From: Riptortus pedestris
Lineage: Eukaryota > Arthropoda > Insecta > Hemiptera > Alydidae
Assembly: GCA_019009955.1 (NCBI GenBank)
Contig: CM032233.1
Span: 86,522,001-86,586,000 of the forward strand
Direction: 5' to 3'
DNA: 64,000 nucleotides
The position numbers were made by a program, and so were the translations under genes. Position 1 is the stretch's first letter. Every line of letters starts with the position of its first letter. Positions 45,501-56,149 of this stretch are shown here, piece after piece. The notes under the pieces were generated by a model. That model did no database searches. It was given only the letters and a program-made list of their open reading frames with translations, and had not been told where the DNA came from.

Positions 45501-46089
45501 TAGCTTCAAAGAAATAAACTTAAGTTTAATAGAGATATAGATATCCACTAATATACATTTCTGATTGAATGTCACATAGGAATATGCACAAAAACAATAA
45601 AAAACAAAACAACTAATTAAAAATACAAAATAATGGTTCATAATACCATTAGGGAGGAGACAGTCTAATGGCAAGTCTGACCATGTTTCTGAGGCAAGTA
45701 CCAGACTAGAGGGGATGGAGCAAGTATATTTGTAGAGATTAGCAATAGTGATATTGCTCATTATGAAAGTAAATACACTGTGCAAAAGTGGATATATTAT
45801 TGAATATATATTTATATAAATACCATGTGTAATGTTACTTGAGAATAACTAAGCAAAATTATAACAAGATCTAGAAATTGTTTATGTGGTTCAATGTTGC
45901 AATACTTCCTCCAAATGTAGAATAAGGTTTCAAAAGCAGCATGATAAAATAATGAAAAAGACCACTAACTATACTCCAAAAGCTGATAGAGTCACAGTTT
46001 TAATCAGCATAAAAATAATGTAGACATAATCAAATATGGATAGTAAAATTAAAAGGGAAGTCAAAACATAGGACAAGTAGAGTAACACT
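42501..46089. other. 3' flank and intergenic DNA between convergent genes
   Basis: This presumably includes the 3' UTR of the PDZ gene; candidate AATAAA signals lie at 43313-43320 and near 43465. There are no convincing ORFs. The repeat content is clearly lower than in 1-42 kb. A short hairpin AATAGCCACTTATG / TGTGGCTATT is at 44993-45028. Confidence 0.4.
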
Positions 46090-46951
46090 GTAGACAGATT
46101 TATCAAGTGCTGGTATAACACTTGTGATCTCATATCACCACGTATTCTCTATTTTTAAGTAAAAAAAACTGATGGGTTTTTTCGATGGGGGAAGGGGGAG
46201 GTGGTTACTGAAGGCAGAAAACAAGAAAATACAAATAACTCGCTTAATACTTGAGTTACCAAAAATGTATAGAGCAACAATTGTAGAAAATCAAAAGTTT
46301 AACAAGATTGGTTCTATAATATTTTATGATCCGACTCATAATAACGAAGATATTTTGAATTTTTGAATTCCCCCCTCTAAGCCACCATTATTCCAGGTCC
46401 AATTTCAGCCAATAACAAATATGATCTTGAGTGTTGACTGAAAAAGCTAAATATCGAGTATGGTATAGATCAAATAAACATTTTCAAGTAAAAAACGAGA
46501 AATCTTCACTGATGACATCATCACATGACGTATTCGGATGTCTTACAAAGTAATAGTTCAATGAAAACCATATTTGGCATTTCACCTTGGAATGAAGTGG
46601 TTCATGATATAACAGTTAATAGTTAATATGGCATGAGTAGAAGTAGGAGTTTACTGATGACCAAAAACTAAAATATGGAAATATCTCGGTTAATATTCAA
46701 CATAGAGAAAATATGTATATAACAACATTTATAGAACATTACATTTGCAATAAGATTGATTCTATACTATTTTTAGAACAACGCATAACAATGGAGATAT
46801 TTTGAATTTTTGAAATTCTTCCCCTCTAAACCCCCCTCCCACTGGTACAATTTTAGCAGTTGATGAACTTGATCTTCATTTTTACATAAAACATTTAAAT
46901 ATCGAGTTTCATAATGATCAGGCAAAAATTGTGACTGCTAGGGCGTTAACA

Positions 46952-46986
<35 letters not shown>

Positions 46987-47055
46987 TTAAAATTTTGAAT
47001 GGACCTCATTTTTGTTATCTCCTGGGTAGGATCAATGTACATTTGAAGAAACTCC
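46090..47055 (+). mobile_element. HINE-like element, plus, truncated at the 3' end
   Basis: Starts in the 5' internal region (TGGTATAACACTTGTGATCT), has two internal modules (46200-46380 and 46620-46860), the C-run block, the core AATTGTGACTGCTAGGGCGT, (TA)n at 46958-46985, and a terminal block that stops at GTACATTTGAAGAAACTCC where LINE-derived sequence begins. The hairpin is absent. Confidence 0.7.
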
Positions 47056-47059
47056 TTGG

Positions 47060-47345
47060 AGAGTTGTTTTAGCTGTTGGAGAGTTGTTTCTCCAATCCTT
47101 GGATATTCTCTTCATATCAAATTCTAGGTCTTCCACTTGGCCTCTATGCAATGGATCAAGCTTCCATCATCACATCACCAAACAGCTAGAGCTGTTAGCA
47201 GATTTTCTTTTTTCTGGGACAGATTCCAGCAAAGGAGTTTTCAGCTCGTCCCAAATCCTTTCATTTCTTACTCTTCTAGTTCTACCTGCAACTCTGCGTA
47301 AAAGCTTCATTCCAGCTTCAGTGATTCTGCTTATCTGCTAGTCAA
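47060..47345 (-). pseudogene. LINE fragment, C-terminal end of reverse transcriptase protein
   Basis: The minus strand reads RITEAGMKLLRRVAGRTRRV, then RNERIWDELKTPLLESVPEK, then stops. An M-K-x-L-R-R-x-x-G-x-T-R...R-N-x-x-I-x-x-E-L segment is the conserved region near the C-terminus of many arthropod LINE proteins. The rest of the element is absent. Confidence 0.5.
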
Positions 47346-47446
47346 GTGTGACCCAGCTCTCACTCCCTAGTGGTTGTTAAACTTATAATTGTACAAAATA
47401 TAATTTATTCATAAAAAAATGTAGTATTTTACTAAGGCCACTAAGG

Positions 47447-47452
<6 letters not shown>

Positions 47453-47492
<40 letters not shown>
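47453..47492 (+). repeat. (TA)n microsatellite not in a HINE-like context
   Basis: A TA tract of about 40 bases ending ACACACA. Neither flank shows the family's terminal block or core, unlike most TA tracts in this window. Confidence 0.7.
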
Positions 47493-47500
<8 letters not shown>

Positions 47501-48190
47501 AAGTCAATTTGCAGCCTTTCTTTAAAGGCAAAACACATTTGTAGTAAGTTGTTTAGTATCAATTTTCTACGTTACATTTCTGGGCTGAAATATGGTGGGG
47601 GGATACTGTAACTGAGAGAAAATTACAACCACTATAAATAATTTCAAACATTAAATCTCTAGTCAGGCATTGTCTTATTAGGCTCAGTTAATTGTTCAAA
47701 CAAACTGGATATATATGTTGCAAAATACTAAAAAATTGTATGTATCAATAGAATGTGGGAAAACTTATGTACATGGTCAGTCGGCTTTCTATATACAAGG
47801 TTCAGAAGATACTGCTGGCTACTCTTGGTCTTCCATAAATACATTTAATTTCTATTCCTATTAAAAACGTATTACTTTCATCATTTAACCATAAACAAAA
47901 TTAATCATAATAATAATCATTAGGAAAGACTAGTAAAGTGTATATAGCTTGGTATTAGCCTGTACTCATCATCATTATATTAATACACAATATTTTACAT
48001 TTAAATTCTGGCGGCTTATCTCAGCATTTTTTAAAACTGCAATTTGTTTCTATTTCTCTCTTCTTCAGTTGTCACTATAGAGATTATTAAATAAGTAATG
48101 GTGGAAAATTTGAAACATTTTTGGTAATTACAAAAGGAATTGAACATAGCTCATAAAAATATTCAATTGAACATACCTCATAAAAATAAA

Positions 48191-48416
48191 GGGGGCTCAG
48201 GTTGGCCATGTGAGTTAGGGCGTTGGTCTTAATCTCACCTGGTAAACCTAGAGTGGCGGGTTCAAATCCCACCCTGGGCAATAGAAATTTATTTAGTGAC
48301 GGACTCATTAAATAAATTCCTTAGTTTCACCCTGGCTAGAAGAGGGTGGTAACATGTAGATAACCCGTCCCAATTAGCCATAGTAGCATAAGGTGGACGT
48401 AAATAAATAAATAAAA
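48191..48416 (+). mobile_element. tRNA-derived SINE, copy 3 (best preserved)
   Basis: Head GGGGGCTCAGGTTGGCCATG TGAGTTAGGGCGTTGG contains an A-box region. GGTTCAAATCC (48259-48269) is a good B box. The tRNA-like part ends CCCACCCTGGGCA, then the body and an (AAAT)n tail follow. Anticodon loop CTTAATC and a long extra arm suggest a tRNA-Leu(TAA) ancestor (inference). It lies in the 3' flank of the RSRC2-like gene, antisense to it. Confidence 0.8.
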
Positions 48417-50332
48417 TTATGGGTCAATTGTCACATCAATACAGTCACAATTTGCGTACAAGCTTCTATGGAATTAATCATAAAATCTAATTGATGATTA
48501 TTATATTGACTAGTAATGCTTGCTGGAATAACTATATCACTGTTAATTCTTTACGTGGGTCGAGGAGTGCACTAATTTGGCCAAATGGAGAAAATGTTCA
48601 AAGCATCATACTAGCTAGAAAATGGTAAAAAATATAATAAATTGTACGTGAACTGCCAACATTAATTGTACTCTTAGCCTCAATTAACATAAAGTAAATG
48701 TAACAATAATAGAATTTAAAAAGTAATATAAAATAAGAAAAATAAATATATACAGGCCAAATAGAATAATGCTAAAAGGTAAATGATACATATTTATAGG
48801 ATTTTAGCCCCCAAATAACTAATATTTGAAAACTTGAGGAAATACCTGAAGAAGATCCACAAAAATTTGCAGTTTTAAAATACTGAATGCTTTCGTAGTT
48901 TTAAATGACTTTTACTGCAGCTATAGAATATGGTAGATTAACTAAATTTTTCTTCTCTTATATTTTCATTCTTTACATTATAACAATTTTACATTTCACT
49001 TTTTTTTTTAAACAAGATTATAGTTTTAATTTAATCATAATGTTTCCAAAACACAAATAAATATATACATTAGTATTCATATATACAAGTTTTACCAATA
49101 AGTATCTGTATATTTACATAAATAATTAATAATCCTGAGATACAGGTAAAAATGCATGAATATAACAAAAGTGGTACTGATTTATGAATGTAAAGGCATA
49201 AGTAGTTCATTTATCTAAACCCTACAATTTTTTTTTCAAAATAGAACCAATAAAATAGACAAATAAGCTATCATCAGTAAATAATAATAAACAACAGGCT
49301 CAAAAAATAAATTTTAAAAATAAGTTTACTTCAAGGTAAATTATAATCAAATTCATTAATAAATTGTAATAAACCATTGGAATTTCATACAATAAAATTA
49401 ATAAGGCACTACTTATAGAGACGTTATATTAAACGATATAAAATCTATAACCTGAATAATATCAACCAAAATTTGATAACTTTAGAGAATAGTTGCTTGT
49501 ATTAAACTAAAGAAGATGTTTTCATGGCAGAGTAAAGATAAAATTTATTAATCACTTTTCTATTCCAAAAAATATCATAACAAGATATAGTATAAAATAT
49601 TGTTATTATAACTCCACACACATATGGTCAGACTGCCATTTCCCCCTACTACCAATATGTTTTGTAAAATAACATGAGAAAAATAAATAACAAAAACTGA
49701 AAAAATGACAACATTAAAATAAAATTATCTCTAATAGCAGTGTTGGGCAAAGACGAAAATACAAACTGGGAAAATAAAACAATGTTCGGCTACAACTATT
49801 AATTATTCACAGGCACATAATTTTGTACCCTAGCAGTGACTTTTTATGACATAAAAAGTTTGCCAGTTAATTCCTATTATAAAGGCTAAAAATCATTAAA
49901 ATATCACAAAGTATTCATTTTTTTTTTTTTTTAAATAAATGAATGTCTTATATTTTATTACTCTTCTACTCCTAATTTCTTGAAATTATACTGCAAAAGC
50001 TATCCATAATGCATTAACTTAAAATAATTTTAACAGCCTTCGAAGTGAAATATATAAATTAAAAAATGTGAAACAAAAATGGCATGCAGCCCATGCATAT
50101 GCCCAACACTGTTAGTTCTTCCCTAACATTCTTCATTCACTGATTGATATCAAAATCTTTGTTTTGTTTTTACAAAATATTTTAAATTATGTATAGTTGT
50201 ATACATAAATTTCCAACAGGAACAATGTCCTCATTTGATTGCAGGAACAAATATGACTTTTCTATATCTGCCCCCATTTGGGGGGGGGGGGGCAGAGTAT
50301 TTCAGACAGGCTGTATAAAAGTTTTAAAATAT
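48417..50332. other. 3' flank of the RSRC2-like gene
   Basis: A+T-rich sequence probably including the 3' UTR on the minus strand, with no recognised repeats beyond short homopolymers and a G-run at 50280-50292 (C-run on the transcribed strand). Confidence 0.4.
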
Positions 50333-50502
50333 TTATTTTGAAGAAAAATGGTGTGCACCAAATCCAAGCCCAACTCCTCTCTGTGTGTGAGTAGCCTGTC
50401 GAGCAACTTCATATTGCATTTCCATAGAAGAAAATAGCTCTTCTTGTTTTTTGAGGATATCTTTATCTTGGCGAACTTGAGAACTGGTAGATGTATCAGC
50501 TC
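50333..50502 (-). CDS. RSRC2: RSRC2-like protein, last exon
   Basis: Minus strand: an acceptor ending TTTTTAAG, then the codon completed from the previous exon (Gly), ADTSTSSQVRQDKDILKKQE, ELFSSMEMQYEVARQATHTQ and RGVGLGFGAHHFSSK with TAA at 50335-50333. The E-E-L-F...M-x-x-Q-Y-E-x-A-R-x-x-T-H-T-Q-R-G-x-G-L-G-F ending is the conserved C-terminus of RSRC2 (arginine/serine-rich coiled-coil 2), a nuclear protein of the SMAP family. Its molecular role is poorly defined; the RS region suggests pre-mRNA processing. Confidence 0.92.
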
Positions 50503-50964
50503 CTTAAAAATATATTTAATAAATTAATGCAAAATTAAGTATGAGTTTTTACATATTTCATGAGTGTCTGGATTTGCATATATAAATAGGTATGGAAAAG
50601 TCTTAAGACAAAATAATTACCAGAGTTAATTAGTCAATTTGTTAGATTGAATCATTGCAGAACAATTAATGACAACAGTAATGAAAGATTTTTTTTTCAT
50701 GAATGTAGAAATTTCATTCCCCCTAAATTCCCAATAATACTGTAATACTAAATACATTATTCCACAGCAATGTTTTAAACAAAAAGCTAACTAATACAGG
50801 AAAGAGAAAAGTTGGACATCATTAACAAATAAAATAATAACAGAAAAAAAACCAAAATTAATAGAAACAGACAAATTATCACTTAATGGCACATTTGAAA
50901 ACCAATCAATAAAACTACTTTTTATTTAAACAGGGAGCTATTTATAAGGGACCCATATTATATT

Positions 50965-52850
50965 AGCAATTTGGATTTAAATTCAATTTCAGCCGCCATG
51001 ATGGAAAAAATAGCAGATAATAACCAGAAACTCTTAGAGGCTTCTAGAGCCATATGCGAGAGGCTAGAAGAAAAATTTCAGGAAGCTTCTAGAACTAATT
51101 ACAAAAAACTAGAAGAAGCTTCTAGAGCTAATTGTGAGGGACTTGAGGAAAAATTTCAGGAAGCTTCTAGAACTAATTACGAAAGACTAGAAGAAGCTTC
51201 TAGAGCTAATTGCGAGAGACTTGAGGAAAAATTTCAGGAAGCTTCTAGAACTAATTACGAAAGACTAGAAGAAGCTTCTAGAGCTAATTGCGAGTGACTT
51301 GAGGAAAAATTTCAGGAAGCATTTAGAACTAATTACGAAAGACTAGAAGAAGCTTCTAGAGCTAATTGCGAGAGACTTGAAGAAAAATTTCAAGAAGCTT
51401 CTAGATCAACAAACCAAAAACTCCACGAATTATCAGAGGTATTGGGCAAACGAGTGGAAGCCATAGAGCAGAGAGTCAGCAATTTTGATGAAAAACTATG
51501 CGGCATTTCTGCATCACAGAAGAAGGTTGAAGAGAAAAGTCCAACCTAGGAAGGAAGGTGGACAAATTAATACGTGAACTACAATTTCAAATGGACAGTC
51601 TACAAGTGCGAGAGAGTCAAGATAAGACTCATTTCAGAACATTCCAGCAAGATAAAGACCCCTACTTTTGATGGTAGCATACCATTTAGTGTCTTAAAGT
51701 TCCAATTTGAGACAGTGGCCAGCAAAACTGGATGGAATAATGAAGAAAAAGGTGGTAGAACTGATTTTGGCACTGAAAGGAACAACTGCAGAAATCCTGG
51801 AGAGTTTACCATCAGCTTGCAGGAATAATTATGAGGACATTATGGTGGCATTACAGCGCAAGCATGGCGGTGAACATAAGTGAGAACTTTACAGGATGGA
51901 ATTACGGGGTAGAGTGCAGATACCGAATGAGATGCTACAAGATTTTGCCATGGAAATCGAACGTCTGGTGCAGCTGACTTACTCAGGTGAAAATCATCCA
52001 TTCTTGGATCAGTTTAAGATTGAAGTATTCGTGAATGGTATACGAGATCCAGATGTTAAATTTGCGGTGTGTGCGCTATGCATAAATCATCCTTTGCTGA
52101 AACTATCTCTTATGCGCTAGTCGAGGGGACTGGTAAAGTCATTTCAAAACCACACATCTACAAGGTGCGACGTCTTGAGGCTGATATTCAAAATTACGCC
52201 CAAATCTCAAGGCGTGACATTGAAGAATTAGTCAAGCGAATACTGGAGGAGCAAAGGAATAGATCTCGCTTGAAATGCTTGAACTGCGGTAATGCCGGCC
52301 ATTTTCAACTTGTTTGGTATATCTAGATGACATAATCGTTATGGAGAAGACTTTTGACAAACATCTTAAAAGCCTGGATGAGGTATTTAAATGCATAACA
52401 GCAGCTGGACTAAAATTAAGCATGAAGAAATATGTTCTATTTCCGAGGGAGGTCAAGTACTAAGGGCATCGAGTAACAGCAAATGGCATCTTCACTGATG
52501 AGGACAAAATACGGGCATTAAAGGACTAGCCTCGACCACGAAATCTCATGTACGAGATTTGTGCCAAACTTTGCTCAGGTAGCTGCCAGCTTGCATGACC
52601 TAACCAAAAAGTCGTGACCATACCACTGGAGTGAGGCAGCAGAAGACGTGTTCCAGAGTCTAAAGGAACTCTTGTACACAGCTCCAGTCCTCGCCTGTCC
52701 AATTGCTGGACAGAAATTCATTATTGACACGGATGCGAGTGGCTATGGAATCGGAGGAGTGCTGATGAGTGATAAAAACTCAGAAGCTTTTGTGTATTTA
52801 ATTTTGCAATCCAAAAGAACTCTAATAAACACCGTTTATTACTGACTTTG
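50965..52850 (+). pseudogene. Ty3/gypsy-type retrotransposon remnant, copy 1
   Basis: It lies antisense in the last intron of the RSRC2-like gene. In order: a gag N-terminus with a 78 bp tandem repeat (26 codons, E-K-F-Q-E-A-S-R-T-N-Y-E-R-L; about 51063-51415) predicted to be coiled coil; a gag core (ELRGRVQIPNEMLQDFAMEI, FKIEVFVNGIRDPDVKF); the start of a CCHC knuckle (CLNCGNAGH, near 52278-52305) cut short by a deletion that joins to the reverse transcriptase YLDD site (52317-52328) and the following segment; then an RNase H start (FIIDTDASGYGIGGVLM, about 52720-52770). Stops (for example at 51295) and frameshifts break it. No long terminal repeats were found. A (TA)n tract follows at 52865-52917. 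Confidence 0.75.
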
Positions 52851-52860
52851 TAATAAACGT

Positions 52861-52920
<60 letters not shown>

Positions 52921-53066
52921 CCCTTCCCCTTAGTTGATTTTAAATCCTAAATTTGTAATTTCAACACTCTTAGACTAGTCATTTTTGAGTAATACAAGAT
53001 ATGTACATAAACACATATTTTTTTTTCATAAATTAAAAATATAACAATAATTTAAAACTTTTTTAC

Positions 53067-53208
53067 CATTTGAATCTTTTTTAATTCCCATAAGACGCTG
53101 GAATTTAGCAGTTAACTTTCCATCTTGATCTTGTGAAAACCTCGCACCTTGCCAAACACTGGAACTCTTAGCTTCAGTTTTATCATTGGTCTCTCCAGCT
53201 CCTTGTTT
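53067..53208 (-). CDS. RSRC2: RSRC2-like protein, exon
   Basis: Minus strand, acceptor TTATTATTCAG, phase 0 in and phase 1 out before GTAAAA. It reads KQGAGETNDKTEAKSSSVWQ, GARFSQDQDGKLTAKFQRLM and GIKKDSN. The S-S-x-W-x-x-A-x-F-x-Q-D-x-D-G-K-x-x-x-K-F-x-x-L-M-G-I-K core is the SMAP-domain signature shared by RSRC2 and small acidic protein. The exon is intact. Confidence 0.92.
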
Positions 53209-54835
53209 CTGAATAATAAACAGTATAATTAACCTTAATATAACACATACATGAGTAAAAATAGAAAGCACAGCTAAACCTGAAATATGTGATGGGCAAA
53301 AATCTCTATTTGAGTTTAACTTTCATAAGTTTTGAAAAACAAAAATGGATTCTAATAGCCCAAGAATATCAGAAGTCATGGTGCACACACATATATATGA
53401 TACCTGAATGAAACTACCTTCAGCTATTATTATTCAGGTGGAGGTGAGAGAAATAGACTCACCAGACTTTGTTGAAAAATTTAGAAAAAAAAAAACTGAT
53501 AGTACCAAAACTGTAACTTGTACAAAAACAAAAAAATAAGAAAAATCACTTTCGGCCAAAATAATGCTGGTGAAAATTACTTTACCTTTGCATATACACA
53601 ATGGAGGGAGAGTTGCTCTGTTTTCTCAATACCTGCTGTGCAGATATAATTGTAACTCAAAATCGCAAATTATTGAGTGTATTGCCTACTGAAAACTATG
53701 ACTATATATGTGTTTGGTCGAAAACAACAAAAAGGGCAGTTAATATCATTTACGAAAATAATTCACTTTATCTAATTACTTTTAGCATATTTCCCAGTAT
53801 TCAGGTCTTCCATCAAAAACTAAAGATCATCTCTTTACTATTAACCAGATGTTAGAAAAAACAAATAAATATTAGTTCATCTGGATCACACCTTTGATGA
53901 ATTCCAATAGGCTTATGACAGAGAACAAGGTTAAAGCTGATAGAAAGTCACTACAGCCCCATGTAATACCTAGTTTATCCCATAACTAGAGAAGGAATGG
54001 TCTAAGATGTAGGTGGCTTAAGCCCAAATGGTTCTAGAAAAGTAATGGTGATTCAAATAGGAACTTGGCTTTAGTTTATTGTCTTCTCACACAAACCCCA
54101 ATGGGCAGAAGCAAGGGTCATGGAAGGTAAATGTTAAAATGCTATGAGAGGGGAAATGTGCTGGGGGAAGTTTTTCATGCCCTCTTCCCTCAGTACAGCC
54201 ATGAATGAGTACCACATAGGAGGTTACATGTCTTGTGAAGTCATATATCCATCTGAAATTTTGATGATACAGTTTGGATTATTTACACATTTTTAGACTT
54301 AAGTGTTGGATTAAGCCACCAAGAGTAGAAATGAAATGTGAAAATGAAGGTCCCAATCAATATGCAAGCAGAGGTCCTACAAATGACGTAGAGAGCTAGT
54401 ATAAAAGTAACCGGCACTTTATTCTTGATTAAATTGAATAAGAGATAGAAATTAGCATTGGGAGTACTCAAATGATTAACACAGACTATATAGGTTTAAG
54501 AAAATTCAGTGCCAGATAAGTTCTGAGGTTGTTTGCAAAAATCAAACAAAAAGAGGTTTGGTCAAAATCTGTGAGACTTCATAATCAATTCAATCAAGGA
54601 GAGAAGAATTTTCCTATCAATCTCAAAACTTAGTGAACATAAATGTTTCTTTGAATAAAAACAAACAAATCCCCATGGCAATAAAGAAAATATTTAGTGC
54701 GTACTATGAGTAAGAAAATATATATAGGAAACTATGATGAGAAATATTAGGTAATACTTGCATTTTGTCTGGTCAGTAAATGTTTATAGATAAAATGTCT
54801 ATATGTGAATGTTTATATCTTAGTTTTATCTTTAA

Positions 54836-55069
54836 TCCTTTATAGACCAAGGGCTGCTAGCGAGACTTCCTCCCGCATTCATTCAAACTCGGGGTGAGAG
54901 GACTGAGAATAGTTTGTCCACTAGATGTCAGGAGAAAACGAGGAATTATTCCTGAATGTTCCGTCGTTGGGAGCCAAGAAACCCCCTTACGGGTGGCTCA
55001 ATTCAAGTTTGAATGACTGCAGGAGGAGGCGGGGCGAGGCTGTGCTAACGGCCCTTGCCTTATAAAGGG
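54836..55069. mobile_element. piggyBac-type MITE (234 bp) with TTAA target sites
   Basis: Bordered by TTAA on both sides (54832-54835 and 55070-55073). The ends TCCTTTATAGACCAAGGGCT G and, in complement, CCCTTTATAAGGCAAGGGCC G form inverted repeats, and a second inverted pair (CATTCATTCAAACTCGGGG / TTCAAGTTTGAATGACTGCA) lies inside. A CCCTTT-like terminus at TTAA is the piggyBac pattern. The block is markedly GC-richer than its surroundings. No ORF. Located in an RSRC2 intron. Confidence 0.75.
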
Positions 55070-55341
55070 TTAAATTCAAGTTAATAAATTTTTTCCAAAG
55101 ACATATAGTAAATAATATATATTTAAGCGTACTCTTATCCAAATTTTACTAAAAATGCATAGGTACAATAAGATGGACAAACATATTTTATTAATACCTA
55201 CTATTAAGGTATAAGTAGATAGATAGACAGGGAAGTCAACTGTCAACAATAGGTGACCATGACATTTGGGAATGTTGTCTACCTATATGTATGATAATAA
55301 CTAATAATAATATCTAAATATTAATATATAAATATATATAC

Positions 55342-55502
55342 CTGCTTTTGAGCATTTCCCCACAGTAACTTCCTCTTCGCAATTTGCTCAGCATACTTTG
55401 CAGGATTCATTGCCACGGGATTATAATAACTTGGAAGTGTTAATGGAGAATTATCTTTATCATTATCTGGTAACTTCAACTCTATGCCAAGTTTTTCTAA
55501 AA
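55342..55502 (-). CDS. RSRC2: RSRC2-like protein, exon
   Basis: Minus strand, acceptor TTTTATCCTAG, phase 1 in, phase 0 out before GTATAT. It reads ILEKLGIELKLPDNDKDNSP, LTLPSYYNPVAMNPAKYAEQ and IAKRKLLWGNAQKQ. L-P-S-Y-Y-N-P-x-A-x-N-P-x-K-x-A-E-Q-x-x-K-R-K-x-L-W is the first half of the SMAP domain and the most diagnostic part of RSRC2. A second AG six bases into the exon could serve as an alternative acceptor, with loss of two codons. Confidence 0.93.
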
Positions 55503-56149
55503 CTAGGATAAAAAATTATAAATTATTTTGAGCAGGGTGATAAATGTAATAGCACAATTATAATTTTTGTAATAAACTCCAATAATTCTATTTTGGTAGA
55601 CAATTTTTTTTTGTTTACTTTTAGTGAATATAAACATTATTTAAAATAAAATAACAACTTCTTAAATAACGAATTTTAAGTTTTCATCCTGAGCCAGAAA
55701 ATCACAGCAGATGCATGAGGAACAAACTATAGTGAGTGGTCTAATCAGACCAATCCTGGTCAGATCAGAATTTAGATGTTTGATTAATTTTTTCTTTTTA
55801 ATCTATGAAAGAATTTTTGTATTTGTATATTGTGTTGTTCAAAATTCAAAAGTTTCATATCATATTTTCATTCTGACTTATATTGAAAGCAGCATAAAGG
55901 TTTTTGCCAGGTGTGCTGAAATCTTCTAATATCTATTAAACAGGCATGGAATGGTATGTATGGTTCAAGAATAAGACTCAACTTGTAAACTAGCTAGGCC
56001 CAAGACTTGCTTGGTTAATTATTCTTAACTACTACTCACAGTATGCACTGATAGCTTCACTGTTCTAGTTATTACACAGTCCAATAACTCGCTCACGATC
56101 ACTGAAATTCACAAAAGCACGGTACTGCACTGATCTTCGCGAAGTTAAC

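Noticed and set aside
45474..45785. 103-codon minus-strand ORF between the genes
   Set aside because: A+T-driven composition, no motif, and probably in a 3' flank.
48191..48280. Functional tRNA-Leu gene
   Set aside because: The tRNA-like fold is degenerate and continues into a repeat body with an A-rich tail; three dispersed copies identify it as a SINE.
48087..48308. Minus-strand ORF with LPRVGFEPATLGLPG
   Set aside because: It is the antisense translation of the tRNA-like head of the SINE; this peptide pattern is a known artefact of tRNA-derived repeats.
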